From positions 13,016,868 through 13,080,867 of the forward strand of contig OY987246.1 of the NCBI GenBank assembly GCA_963920765.1: DNA of 64,000 nt, given 5' to 3'. A model generated the notes under the pieces. It was not told the origin of the DNA. It worked only from the letters and a program-made list of their open reading frames with translations, and did not search any database. This stretch comes from Ulota crispa. Taxonomy: Eukaryota; Streptophyta; Bryopsida; Orthotrichales; Orthotrichaceae. The position numbers and the translations under genes are program-made. Below are positions 1 through 13,100 of this stretch, one piece after another; positions within the stretch are counted from its first letter, which is position 1; the number at the start of each line of letters is the position of its first letter.

Positions 1-110
1 TAAAGAACTCCCAAACAAGGTGCAATATTGCAATGTGGTGGGTTTAGCAAGAAGTGTGGTGGGTTTAGCAATTTCCATTTCTGGTGAGCTTTTCTTACGT
101 TTGGCACCTT

Positions 111-547
111 GCTTTATAAAGGGAATTGCTAAATCAACCAAACTTTTAGCTAAATCCACCACATTCCACCATGTTTAGGAATTTCATAAAGAAAAGAAGG
201 CACATTTAATATTTTATTGAATGATCATTTTATGATGATGGCAAATATACTTATTCTAAAAACTACATATATTTTAAGTTATGCTCTAAGCTATGAAACT
301 TAAGTTAAGTAAAAGTAAGAAGAAAAACATAGAGTGGACAAAGAAAAAGAAAGAAGAAGGGAAAGAGTGGATAAAGAAAAAAAAAAACTAAAAGGGTATA
401 GTGGAGTATGTCTACCATTGCCATTAAATGGCCATCCAATAAATCCAAAGCTTTCCCTTCATTTTCATCAAGGAACTCCTAAATATCATGCAATGTGGTG
501 GATTCAACAAAAAGTATGGTGGATTTAACAATTCCCTTTATAAAAGC
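111..547. mobile_element. MITE-like inverted-repeat element
   Basis: Terminal inverted repeats of about 75 bp: the left end begins GCTTTATAAAGGGAATTG at 111 and the reverse complement of the right end begins GCTTTTATAAAGGGAATTG at 547. Both arms continue through related blocks containing AATCCACCACATT. The centre is AT-rich with no credible ORF. A partial related copy (GCAATGTGGTGGGTTTAGCA) lies at the very start of the window, before position 95. The superfamily is not assigned because no clear target duplication was seen. Confidence 0.6.
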
Positions 548-1734
548 AAGTGCATGCAATGAAAGAGTTGCTTGAATCAGAAGTGCTTGTGTCTATAAAG
601 CTATGAGTCTTATTAGCAATCCACACTTTGTTCTATATCTCAATTGTATATGTCCTAGTTTAATGTCACTTCCCATTGTTGCTACTGTGTAATCAGGCAA
701 CAAGAAATCTTTCCAATAGGTTTGAGTGTTCTATGTAAAGACTATTGTTGGAACTTCTTTTCTAAATTGAATTTCCGTTCTTGGCACACTTAATTTGTGA
801 AACAAACTCCTACATTTTGTGGTACCAAATTTTCAAAAAATCGTGTCCAGTAAGCATTTCTAAGTGGATTTGGACATGGGACCTAGTGTAAAGCTATAAG
901 TTTTAATTTCCAACCTCTCATTCAATCAAATTTTGAGAACTTAGGGGGACTTGGATATAGTGTGAACACTACTTTTGTATTAGAAGTACTTGTGTTTGTA
1001 AAGAAAAGTAATGAATCTTTAGAGCAATTTGCAATACCAACCAAGGATTAGATTTTTTCTTTCATGGTAAATAACTTCATGCGTTTGAGGTGCAAGAGTG
1101 CCACATGTTAGGCTTGGATGACACCATGTTTTTTTAAGTAAAAACATCTCCCCTCGTAGGACTTCATGCATTAGTTTCCTTCTAAAGAAGTGAACAGTAT
1201 TTTAAACTAGTAATTGGGTGATTGAGGTGAAGCTAGTGGGATCTTTGTATTGTGAAATTTAATCAATTAATGAAGACCATTGATATGGTGCGATTCATCT
1301 ATCTACCCAAAACAACTTTTGTATTTTATCCCACCTCCCAACTTTGCAAATCCAAACTCAATGTTAAATTTCAACTTTGTTGCATTGAAAAGGGGCAAAT
1401 GAAACTAAAAATAAACAAGCACTGAAATATTTTATTCAAAATTTGATGGAATTAGGTTCTAACGTTGGGTGTCCATGTTCTTGGGCGCCATCATCTCGAT
1501 ACCTCCAAAAAATATTGCCATGTGTGGGCTTTTAAGTAAACATGGGCTGCGGATAATGTAGTTAGCTCCTCAAAATCATGGGGTTTAAGTTCATATAACT
1601 TCATTGAAAATGTATCTAAATTAGAGATATCACATAATAACTTCACAATTGTTTCCTTTCTCATGTTTAGAATTTTTTTAATCATGTGTTGTGATGGTTT
1701 GATGGTATGGTGATGAAAGGAGCGAGAACATCGA
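548..1734. other. AT-rich sequence without recognised gene
   Basis: No ORF with recognisable similarity and no clear repeat structure on either strand. Upstream exons of the cyclic-nucleotide-binding gene that follows may be hidden here, but I could not identify them. Confidence 0.4.
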
Positions 1735-4700
1735 ATGGCGGAATTTGGGGAAAAGGACCATTGGTTGTGGCAAATGGGATTCCGTGGAGACCAAATGATG
1801 CCCGGAATTGTCGGTGAAGCAAATAAATATTACCAAGAGAAATTTGGTCGGTGGGCAAGGCACATTATTGATAGAGAGAAGAAACTATTGTCTTATAATA
1901 CGGTAATGAATACGGACGAACGTAGTTTTATGCCCGGTATTGCTACAAGCGATGTGATGAAGCTTTACAAAGGAGTAGGGAAGGACGGGCGACCCCAACA
2001 TGTTCCAGCCGGTCAAGAAAAACAATCCACAATCCTTGATATTGGATGTCTCAAAGTTGGAGATTATTTTGGAGAGGTAAGAAAACAAAAATCATCTTAT
2101 GATTCTAATAAAATTTCATCTTTCAGTAGAAAAAAGATGTGTCTAAAAGGATTGGTCCACAACAATTACACATGTTCAAAACCACTATACAATGATTATG
2201 AATTGATTCAATAACAATTATTTTGAACATTTGCAGTTGTTGTGAACTAGTGATTTATTTTCAAGTTTTTTCTAATGCTTTGATAAATTGATGAACAAAA
2301 TTTATCTTGAAGTAGAATTCTTTTGGTAAATCATGATTTGGTGTACAAAAACTCTAGTCTTGGTAATAGCATAAAATTACTATGTTTGCTGTCTAAAATA
2401 AATTGACATGTTAAATGTATTTTGGGTAAAACGCAAGTTTAGAATGTTTGTTCATCTAATGTTTGAGGAGTTTTTTGAGCTTGACAACGTTTTCCGTTTC
2501 AACCAAATTTTCACGTGCTTGCACTCTCTTGCATTTTTCTATAAAAGAATTTGACTACTTTTATCATATAGTTTGAAAGTTTATCCAACATTCTTTACTT
2601 CTTTTTGCATTTTCACCAACTCTCAATATACCAAGTGCCGATTTCTCTCCAAAAATTGTGTTTATTAATCATGTTAATGTCAAAACTAAGTAATTAAATT
2701 AGTGATGAAAAGAAAGCTTTCTTTTTTTGTACAAATTTGCTGTCAAATGAATATTTATTCTTTGTTATTTTCTACTAGTGCAGAGAGGTCTAGTGACGGC
2801 AACAAAAAGAGCGGCAAGCATTGTTGCTGTAAGTATGGTTGAGACTCTTGTACTTACGAAGTGGGACTTCCATCGACATTGTGACCGTCAAGTTCTCAAA
2901 GTTTTTAAAGCACACGTAAGCTATTGTAACATTCATTTATTAAAGTCAAAAATTAATCATCAATTAATTGTGTGTGCATGGTTTTTTCAGTGATCGAGAA
3001 TAAAAAAATCTCTTATATTACAATGGAGTCTCTTTAATTTGCATACAACTTGGACAGTGGTAGGATATCCACTTAGATTGATTGTTCATTGATAGAAGTT
3101 TATCCTAAATTTGGAATTCAGGTTAGGACCAAGAGTTACTGTTCACTTACACAATATTAAATTAACCATGTTCTGTTTTAGTAAAAAAAAATTAAAATTA
3201 TTATCATTGACTGGAAACAAAATTCAATAACATGTACATTGCACTGTGAAAGAACAATCTCCTCTTCAAAGATAACAATTTCCCTTTTGTAAAAAGCGTG
3301 AATTGGTTTTTGAGAAGATTCAAAAAATATCTACAAAATTATTGTAGTATACGTTTTAGCTATTTAAACCAAGTTACAATCAAATATTCAAAATAAATAA
3401 AATACAGTCACATAAAACTATATATACGTAAGCTTGAAGAGCTAGCAGAAGGAAATATAATTATTATTGATGTTGTACAATATACACTATTTATATATAT
3501 AAAAAGGTGCAATGTATCAACTTTTAATAGGCATTACAAGTTTCTTATTTTAGCTATACCAACAAAAATTAATTTGCTATAGTGCATGACATTTATAACC
3601 AACAACTATTGGCCAAACAAGAAGTACTAAAGCACAATACATATATCCAGTAGCTCAAAAGTAATTTTACTACCAAGTAAGATAAAACCCTAAGTTTCAT
3701 ATCGGTGAATTAATTTTTTAATAACTTTTTTTGACAAAGCCTTAGGCTAACCACTTGAATTGGGAGTTATTGGTTATAAATGTCATGCATTGTACAAAAA
3801 CAATTATTATCAGTCTTAAAAAACTAATTTATTAGTTTTTTAAAATTTTGCATGTAGATTTTTGTAGCTTTGAAATTGTGCTATACAAATGTTTGTTAGA
3901 ATAATAGATATATTTGTACATTGATCAATACATACAACATATTCCCAAAATGACCACTCTATTGAATACGTGTAGACTTACAAAATACAAGGTTGCAGTG
4001 TAAAATGCGTTTCTGAAAATCCTAAAAAACTGTACTCATTTTAATATATAACACCTGTAAAATGCATTAATATTCTTATTTAATTCATTTAAAAATCTAG
4101 AGCTCAAAACTAATTATAACAACCTTGAAATCCACTTGCAATTTTGTGATAAGAAAAGTGCTTGTGTGTATTTCTATGCATGGAATTTTGCATACAAATT
4201 TGGTGAACTTAGTTGTTTTCAAAAATATTTATACTTTTTTAATCTATAACATGTTTGATGGGGTTAGTTAGGAATAACATAATCAAACAAATTATTGAAA
4301 TGATTTGTACTTGTTCATATACATACTTTGCATATCAACATATAATTGTCACTTAACTTTAGCAAACTCTATGTCTTTGGTACATATGCAATTGCTAACT
4401 TAAAAATTAAATGAAAACATATATATGTGTTTCCTCAACATCACATAATATTTTTATGGTATTTTCACAAAATTCAACACTTCAAAGAAACTTTTGGTCT
4501 AATGGTACTCAATTTAGGTAGGAAAATACCATAGATCACTTCTCCTTACTTGTGTGTGTGTGTTTTTTTTTTCCTGTGTTCAATGATTTTTAAGTTTCAC
4601 CAATTAGCATCTACATTTGATTTTTTTGAGTGGGTATAATCAGCTTATTTGTAAAATATAGCAAGTTATCTAAATATTAAAATTTTAAATTGCCATAAAA

Positions 4701-5828
4701 AGGAATATAAGAAAAAAAAGCGAATGTTCAAAAATTACCAAAGGACTCGAAAGTGGGAACGATACAAGGTAAACAACAATTTGGCCAATTTTCCAAATGT
4801 TGTAAAATCATTGTTTAATTTGCTTGTGGTTTTTGTTAAGATTCAACATATTGCCATAGGCCATATTCTTCTACTTTTTAGGATAAGCTTTAATGCTCTT
4901 CTATCAATGCAAGTATTGTAAGGCAATCTTTAACCAATTTCAAATCATGCAAAATTCTTTTTCTTTTTTAAGATGTATTCAAGTTACATTCATGTGCCAT
5001 TGTTGAGCTTGGAGCAAAGAATTTTGTTGTTCGGTGGTATATCTTGCAAAAATAAATTGGTTTGAATAAGTGCATATGGTTGCAATTCTTTATGAAAAAC
5101 AACAATCTTGAGTTCATATTCATGGACTTCCTTTGTCCCAAAATGATTGCTCACATTCAAATCCCCAATTTTTCATTTTTCATTGGTTTTAAGTAGGTCA
5201 TGTGGAATCTTTCTTGCATCCATTTCAAAAACAAATGTAGGCAAATTCATGCAATGAGCTTCATTGATTCTTATAGTATAAAATTTGGATTCCTCTGAAT
5301 TATGTTATCAATATAAGCAATTAAAGTAGTGCAAAAATATTGTAATAAAGAATAGGAAAAATCATTTTGAGATGAAAGAAGTATGATTTTTTATGATAAA
5401 AAAATTAAAAAATTGTTGATACACAAATTATTTTGAATCATTATAAAAAGTATGTGTCCTAAGCAACTAAACCATAATGATTGTCAAATACCGTAATGAT
5501 TATTAGATGAATCTATTAAAATTATTGTGGACATTTACTTTCATTGTGGATTAGTTGTTCAAGAATACATTTTTTACATTGAATTCCATATTTAATTATG
5601 TTGGTTGTGGCATTGACATTATAGAAGGACGTTGTCAATGATGTGCTTGAGACAAAAGCAAGACGATTTAGAGTTGGACCAAGGCCCATTCGAGTGTTAC
5701 CTATACGAAATAGAACTAAACGTGATTTGCCCATCAAAGAATGGTTGTTCAAAAGCCATCCTACCGTTCTCCCAAGTTTTCCTAATGCGGATCCATTTGC
5801 ACTATTACGTGCAACCATGGCAAAGTGA
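1735..5828 (+). CDS. Cyclic-nucleotide-binding-domain protein, 3' part of gene
   Basis: Four exons are proposed: 1735-2076, 2784-2915, 4721-4768 and 5625-5828 (stop TGA 5826-5828). All junctions are in phase 0 with GT donors and AG acceptors. Joining exons 1 and 2 gives KVGDYFGERGLVTATKRAAS, which fits the phosphate-binding cassette of a cAMP/cGMP-binding domain (FGE-x6-8-RAAS/T); beta-strand-like residues ASIVAVSMVETLVL follow. Exon 3 encodes a short basic helix (MFKNYQRTRKWERYK), as is often found after such domains. Exon 4 is basic and ends in LLRATMAK. The first half of the domain is not convincing in exon 1, so the gene may be decayed or divergent. The 5' end is uncertain: the frame is open back to a stop at 1714, and ATG 1735 may be internal to an exon. 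No kinase or channel segment was seen. A role in motile sperm is only a guess. Confidence 0.5.
3580..3800. repeat. Short inverted repeat (about 30-bp arms)
   Basis: The block TGCATGACATTTATAACCAA near 3583 returns in reverse complement near 3772-3795 (TTGGTTATAAATGTCATGCA). The copies are about 160 bp apart, inside intron 2 of the cyclic-nucleotide-binding gene. It looks like the remnant of a small hairpin element. A second tiny hairpin (AAAAAACTAA / TTAGTTTTTT) lies at about 3818-3843. Confidence 0.5.
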
Positions 5829-6692
5829 AATATATTGTTATTGTTGTTACAATTCAAAGACACAATCAAATACTATCAGAGAATTTTTGACAATTATTCC
5901 GTGAAGTGATATCATGTTCGATGAAGATTTACTACATTGATGTGATGATTCATGTCGATTTTTAGAGGTTTTTGCAACCAAAATATGAATATGATTTTTT
6001 GGCAAAGTTTTGAGGCATTCTGTATGAGGATCCAACTTGGAAGCCAAAATATCATGCTTCATTTGTACCAATCCCCTCACCAACAAATCCATCCATTCTT
6101 GCCACTATTTGATGCACATTTGTCAAATTTCATTTTCATTGCCCAAATGCATCTAAAAGAGGAATGTGAACCAACAAAAGTAACAAAATAAACTAAATGT
6201 GCACAGTAAATTCCCAAATTCCACCACGTAAGGTTGTTTTCTTGTCCCAAAGGTTTATTCCCATTTATTTGAGAGGCATGTAGAACCTCCTCTAGTGAAT
6301 GGAAATTGGGGAACATGTCCATATACGGATTTTTCATTGGTCCAGTCACACGCTCCCAAAACTCATGCGAGTATGAAAAAATAAATAGAATCATTCCTGT
6401 ATACATACTCATCTGAAAATTAGTTAAAATTAGTAATTTTCATCCATATTTTGGCTCATCCCATGTTTCTCTGAGAGGGATTTGGTCATTTCAACCATTC
6501 TTCACCCAATTTTATCCAAAAGTATGCGTGAAAATGCGTCCCACATAACTCTAAGAGTCACATCACCGAAACAGGTTCCATGAGGCAGTGTGAATGAGCC
6601 TTCACCAAATTTTAATTTGTTGTTCTTTGTCAAAATAAGTAATTAAACCGTTTGTTTAAGATTCTTTTTGTTAAACACTTTTGATAAGTAAA
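5829..6692. other. Intergenic, nothing recognised
   Basis: AT-rich sequence downstream of the cyclic-nucleotide-binding gene. Short overlapping ORFs on both strands show no recognisable motif, and I see no clear repeat. Confidence 0.4.
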
Positions 6693-7021
6693 AAGATAAA
6701 AGAGAATTACATGGACACCCATAAAGTTTGCAATATTTGCATAGATATCCCTATTTTTTCAGAAATTGCACAAATACCTTTGGACGAAAAATTTCAAGTG
6801 TTTATTATGTTGTGCATGCCACCTCTTGTCTTCCTTTGTGCCCACATTGTTTATTTCTTGTTTCATTACATTCCCTATTTCAACGTTGGTCATGAAAAAA
6901 GTACAAGCACAACAAATAAATGCCTAAAAATTATGGTCCAAGTGTGTAATTTCTGAAAATGCAGGGGTGTCTATGAAAATATTACAAACTTTAGGGGTAT
7001 TGATATCCATGAAAATTCCCC
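6693..7021. mobile_element. MITE family 1, copy A
   Basis: About 330 bp with inverted ends of roughly 100 bp. The left arm holds ACATGGACACCC...AAGTTTGCAATATTTGCATA and the right arm its complement ending CCATGAAAATTCCCC. The core contains GTGCATGCCACC and TTGGTCATGAA. The same arms and core occur in opposite orientation at 50223-50550 inside an intron of the SET gene, so this is a dispersed family. It is non-coding. Confidence 0.65.
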
Positions 7022-7517
7022 TAAAAAGAATTGCCTCTACCACCCATAGTCCAAATAACATGGACCTAACAATAAGGTAGAAGAACCTAAAAGTGACACT
7101 TACTTCACATGTGGTGATTTTGAGGGTCTTTTGAGAATCTAATGGCATGCACTTGTTAGGAAATGGTCACAAATGCAAGCAAAATTGTTTTTGGAATTTT
7201 TTGAGATTGTATGAATAAATTAAAAATTGTTGAAGGTAACTCCAAAGATTGACCTATTGTGGACACTAAACCCCCAAAAAAGCGACAAAAAAAAGATCAT
7301 GTTACATCCAATCCTAAAGTGCCACCTACACAATTTCTTCCCTTCTGTTAACTTGTGTGTGTGGTTTAGGTGCCTGTGTGTCTTGTTTGGGTTTAGGAGT
7401 GCACAACTTTAGGTTTATTTTTAAATGCCACTAAACAGCTAGCATTACTTTTAAGTGCAGCTACCTTATCAAAGTCAAAACGTGGAACACAAGTGGGAAT
7501 CGCCTCACAGTCCTATT

Positions 7518-9231
7518 TTAACTCCTAAAGGACCAAGGGTGTTTTTTGAGAAAAAATCTCAAAAACTGCCAACCTTTAGTGCATTGCCCAAAATAAAAAA
7601 TAAGAACCTCTTTTTTCAATTTCAACTGTAGAGAATTTTATAAAACCAATAAACCAACATGTGCAAAAATATTCAGCCCATTTGACTGCGCGGTGTGTAA
7701 GAGTATAACTTTTAAAGTGAGAAAAACGACTTTTTTTCATTCCTGCAAAACAAGGTCGGCAGACTTTGAGCCTTCCTAGAGTGAAATATTTGCTCTACAC
7801 AAATTTGAGCTTTTTGACCATTCACAAGTGGGTGATTGCAAGAAACACTTGTACTATTTTTTGTCCCCTTTACCTCTTGTAGGTGCTTTTTGGCTTGTAA
7901 CTTTTGCTCAGCTAGTTCTTTTGAGCTGAAATTTCAGAGGAAGGTACATGTCATAGTTACAAACCTTCCATAATTTTTGCCATTTTTTTTTTAAAATTGT
8001 TTTACCATTTTTGAATAGCCTCCAAATAGGTGTCTACCTTGCCCATTTTGGGGGTTTTTAGTACTATTTTAGGTCCAAAAAAGCTTTTCTAGGACTATAA
8101 ATCAAGGATGTTGTTTATGGAGCATGCTTACACGCAATTACATAAGGGTTTGCAAAATTATAAATTCCATGGCATCTACATTGTCTCAAAGTGGGCATCC
8201 TATCTCCCTTCATTGGCAAAATACAAAGAAATTCCTCAGCAAAGCAATTGTACCATGTGAATTTGTTTAATGAGTTCTCAAATGGCTAGTTTTTTTTTTT
8301 TTTAATGATTCTACTATTTTCTAAAAAGCAAGAAAGAAATTGGCTTTTTGTTGGTGATTTTGTTTTGCACATAACTTTTAGAATAAATTTTTTCTAGGTC
8401 TAAATTTTCATGAGTATGCTATTTTAAGTGCTTTACAAATTTTCCATATTTTATTTTATTTTTTAAAAAATTATTCCAAAAGCTCATAGTACTACCTAGT
8501 ACTACCAGTACTAAGGGTGTTTGAGACAAAACTGTGAAGTGTTTCTTGCAACTACCCAAGTATATGATGTTAGGTTCACTCATGAAAATTTTTAGATATA
8601 AATATAGAGTCTAGCTTATTCTAAATCACCCTCCAATGCAAGGAGGTTTAGTGAATTGGCAATACATTAATCATTCTTTCATGATTTCTTGTGCAATAAG
8701 GGAGTCTTTACTTGAAATCTGATAGGTGAAAAGTTGGAGACAAACATTCGGAATATGTGAAAAAAAGTTTCAAGAGCTTTGGATTTATAAATTGAAAGAT
8801 AATAGGGCCTGAAGTTAGAAGAATTCTTTTTTCTTGAAACTGCCCAAACATGGTTAACAAAGTTTGACTCCCTTCAAAATGTGATGTGAGAGCTCCTTTT
8901 TTTTTGACAATTGTATACCATGTTTTTTTAATTACATACCTGCCAAATTTCAAAAGTTGATGAGAGTTTTAGCATAAGATTCTCCAAAGATGCCCAAATT
9001 GCCCAAGCTGCCCAATTTCTTTTGGGCAACATAACTTTTGAACTGCGCATCCAATTGGAGAAAAAATTACATTTTCACTTGAGAGATACGTATTTGCACC
9101 TTGTACAACACTTTTGAGAACATCCAATAAAAATTAACTCCATATGACCTTACCCAAGTTCTCAAATGACTATTGCACAGCCACTTGGCAACAGCCACTT
9201 GGCAACAGCCACTTGGTCCTTTAGGGGTTAA
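7518..9231. mobile_element. TTAA-bounded TIR element, 1.7 kb
   Basis: TTAA at 7518-7521 is followed by CTCCTAAAGGACCAAG. The right end is CTTGGTCCTTTAGGGG followed by TTAA at 9228-9231, so the 16-bp terminal repeats match at 15 of 16 positions. The interior has no transposase-like ORF; it is AT-rich with homopolymer runs. A TTAA duplication with CCC-type ends is the architecture of piggyBac-like elements, but superfamily membership is inferred from the ends only. Near the right end a 14-bp unit (CAACAGCCACTTGG) is repeated three times at about 9177-9216. A 242-bp relative with the same 16-bp left end lies at 41150-41391. Confidence 0.6.
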
Positions 9232-9354
9232 ATTAGCGATTTCAAACCCTTCCACTAATTCCACACGTTTAATACCAAACTCGGAGTCCAAATTGACCAA
9301 AATAGAAAACCCGTGCTCCACACCAATGCGAGCACGTTTTGAACGAAGTCCTCG

Positions 9355-9895
9355 ACACAAAAATGAAGCACCCGGCGATACCCTTACCCGGCCATACAAA
9401 TACCCTGATCCTCACCTACCCGGATAGCCACAAACCCGGCAAGGTAGACACCCTCCTGCGCAAAGTAGAGCGTGACAACACCGAAGACCAAGAATCAGGG
9501 GGCTTGACGGCGCGATCTCCCTCACGGTTTTGCATCCCCTATGCGAGCATCTTTTGCTAAAAACCCCTCCTAGGCAGGAAAATGGAGCACTCGGCGATGA
9601 ACATACCCGGATAATACACACCCCCTGATCCTCACCTACCCGGATTGGCTACGTACATACCCGGTTAAAACTCACCCCCTGAGCATCACCTACCCGGATT
9701 AGCACACACCCGGCTATGCACACACCCGCTTAATACACATCCTCTGATCATCACCTACCCGGACTGGCACACACCTGGCGAGGTAGATACCCTCTTACTC
9801 CGGGTAGAGCGACGACACCGAAGAGCAGGATTCGGGCGCTTCACGACGCCGCAGTCGCGTTCTCCGTCACGATTTTGCATCCTCGTCGCGTGTAC
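9355..9895 (+). repeat. Duplicated GC-rich promoter-proximal block with minisatellite
   Basis: A segment of roughly 110 bp at 9439-9550 (GGTAGACACCCTC ... GTAGAGCG ... CACGGTTTTGCATCC) recurs diverged at about 9779-9895 (GGTAGATACCCTC ... CACGATTTTGCATCC). Around and between the two copies are four units of about 45 bp built on CCTGATCCTCACCTACCCGG and ACACACCCGG. The block ends about 215 bp upstream of the PDIL5-4 start codon, so it probably overlaps that gene's promoter or leader. Confidence 0.6.
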
Positions 9896-10110
9896 GTGTG
9901 TGTTTTTGCGCGCTTGTTTCTCGTGGCAAAGGCGAAGAATCTCAGCGCTCCTGCAGCATCGCCGTGCTCGTTGAAGCCATTTCACTCCCGGAGTTACGCA
10001 TCACACCAGATCCATGAAGCTGGCGCTCTCCACCGGCTGCTCCACCTAAACTGGAGCCACTCACCATTTCACTTAAGCAATCATCGTCACCGCCGATCAG
10101 CGTCGCAGCC

Positions 10111-13100
10111 ATGGTGTCCACCAGCAAAATCAAGTCCATCGACTTCTACAGGTTCGTCGTTTCATCGCTTAATCCCTCGCTATTCTTACAATGCGCGATC
10201 TTGCCATTGCCGGGGGTTTTGTTTTTGTGCTACTAGGTTCGGTTTTTACGAAGTAATGGAGGTTTAGGGTTATAGTCGAACGCACTCGAGCCTCTTTCTG
10301 ACATTGCCACGATATCTTCACGTTCAAATTTTGTCACAGTGAAAGACTTGGTACTGTCAGTGGTAAGGTTTGAAAGCGTGTTTGAGAGTAATTCGAAGGG
10401 GAAAGTGTTGAATGGAAAAATGGCGCACAATGCGGATTGTGATTTCGATCTGAGATGGTATAAATGGTTGAGGTTTTTGTTAAGGAATGCTGTGATTAGT
10501 GGAAGTAGAGAATTCCTGTTCATTGTTTTATTTAGGGTTTAGGTGAAGCGTGCATTGGCGTGTTTACTGTGAAGGAGCCTTGATAGATCGTCGCCGCCAG
10601 GCTTGGCTGTTGAATTCCTGTGGCAGTTTATTTAAATGCAGTGAACATAAGTTTGTGTGAATTTATGAACGGAAAGAAAAGAAGAAGAAAAGGCTTTGCG
10701 TGCCTGTAGGTTTGAGTTAAGTCAAAATGGTACGAGAAAAGTAGGAGAGTGTTAGTTTTGGTAGACGCACTTGATCGTAATCAATGATCGGCTTAGAAGT
10801 CGGGATGCCACCCTTGGAAATGGACAATGACGGTGCAGGTTTTCTATAGAACATAGTCTGAGCGTCTCGTGAGCAACAGTACTCGAATTCCTCTGTGATG
10901 AGGCAAATTGACGGTGCTTTGATGAAGCTTGCGTTGATGTTCATGTTTCGTCCTGATAACCAGTTCTTTTAGTGATTCTTATGGTATACATTGCATTGAT
11001 TTTGTGCATTCTGTTCTGGATTTTATTGAGAATTGTAGGTGTTGGCCTTCGAGTAGAAGTTTATCGTAATGTGCTTTTCATTAAGGTACTGCAAGGTTTT
11101 GTTTGGCACAGGAAAATACCAAGGGACCTGACGGAGGCGTCCCTATCGGGGGCAGGATTGTCAATACTGGCTGCACTTGCAATGGTGTTCCTCTTTGGAA
11201 TGGTAAATGGTGGAGATTTGTGTGTCTCTGTGCTGTCTAGGAGTATGATGATGTGAAGAGGACGTATTTTAGGGTTTGCCACCATGTTGTAGAAATCTCG
11301 AAATAGCTGTGGTTGAATACTTTCGAGAGTGGTTACATTTTATCATGGGGTTTCCATTCATCTCGTGGACTGGTAGTTTTGATATTTCCCTTGTTTTTCT
11401 CTCATGTGGCTCTGTTTTGTTTGTAGGAGCTGAGTACTTACTTGACGACTACCACCACGACCAGTGTCGTGGTTGACAGAAGCAGGGATGGAGATTTATT
11501 ACGGATTGACTTCAACTTGAGGTTTTTTGAGTTTGCTTTGGTTATTGCTTTTAGTGGAAATTCATTCTTGAGTTGGATCAGACGTTGGTGGAGTTCGTAA
11601 GGATTTCCTGAATATGTTCTATCCTGACATGCAAGTTCAAGTGCTTCACTTAGGCTCCAGCAATGTCTAGGTATACTACATAAAAAATCTGTACAAGCTT
11701 GATTGCATGGAGGCTTAGTATTGTATCTCAAATACTGCCACATTGCCATTCCGACAAGCGATGCATTTTAGGACATGGACACTTTGATTGCAGAGAAATC
11801 GTCCAGAAAGATCTGTAATGATATGGGGTGTGGGGTGTTATTATCTTTTTGTGTGCAGCTTTCCAGCTCTGTCTTGTGAATTTGCTTCGGTGGATGTCAG
11901 CGATGTTTTGGGCACAGTAAGTTTCTTCGTTATTGTCCTTGAGGATAGCATGTGAATGTCATGGTACATTTAGACACTGCTTACTGGGGTGCATAATTCA
12001 CCTTAGAATGTTCGAGTATCATTGTATCATTGTATGTAAGTTTTTGGTGGATTATAGAGTGGAGTTTTGGATACGTTCACTCAGCGGTGACCACCAGCAT
12101 TGCGTGTTCGTTTTGAGGAAACGTCTATAAACTGCTTCGTTTCCGATCGATTGCAGCATAGATTCAACTTGACAAAAACTGTGAGGAAGTTCCCAATCGA
12201 TCCACGATTGCAACGGATAGGACAGGAGTTTCATTCAGGGGCTGTGCCGAAGATCAACAATCACGGGGACGAAGAAATCGGTGAAGATATATTCGAGCAC
12301 CTCGGAGAGGGTTCGGTGGAACTGAGCAGGAACAATTTCGATTTATACGCAAAGCAGTAAGACAGAACTATTACTAGTATCTGATATTGCAACCTTTTGG
12401 TTTGTGTGGTTTTCAGATTAACCACTTGTGACTGATCGTTTATAGACGTTGTGCTCAAAGTTGAGGACTTTCTCTTGAAGAGTACTGTGGTTTTTTATAG
12501 TTTTCTTGCTGCATATCTTTCTTAGAGATTCTTCGGAGGTATTAAAGAGTAGTATGTGATTGTTGATGATGTGTAGGTTTAATGTTCTGGTTGTTAATTT
12601 TTACGCTCCTTGGTGTCCTTGGAGCAACAGACTGGTGAGTATATCTGGTACAAGTTTTTTCTGGTCTCGGTTTTGGGTAGCTTTTTTTTGTAGTTACCTT
12701 TTAGTATGGGAACCTTTGCATGTGGCGTTGTGCGATTCATGGATTAGTGGTGATTATTTACCTGCTGTTCTGAAAGTTTGAATTTACTCGGGGTTCGGTT
12801 CAATATTGATCATACCTTCGCCTTTTCTAGTGCCGTCATGAGGTTTTTACTGTTGACAGCAAGCACATAAAGTATGCTATCTGGAAACATAAAGAGTCGA
12901 ACGTCGGTGCTTCGCGATTTGTTAAAGTCTCATATTTTTTCTTTGTCAGAAACCGTCTTGGGAAAAAGCGGCCAAAATCATTGCAGACAGGTAATAGCCT
13001 TCGCCCACGAATCTAGTACCCTGTGAAGTGCGGTTTTGGGCTGCATGGGTATGGGGAAGTAAGGTCAGCAAAGCATGGAGTAGTTGAAGTTTTTGTGAGG

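Noticed and set aside
1491..1863. Minus-strand ORFs of 61-64 aa
   Set aside because: Overlap the better supported plus-strand exon or lack any motif.
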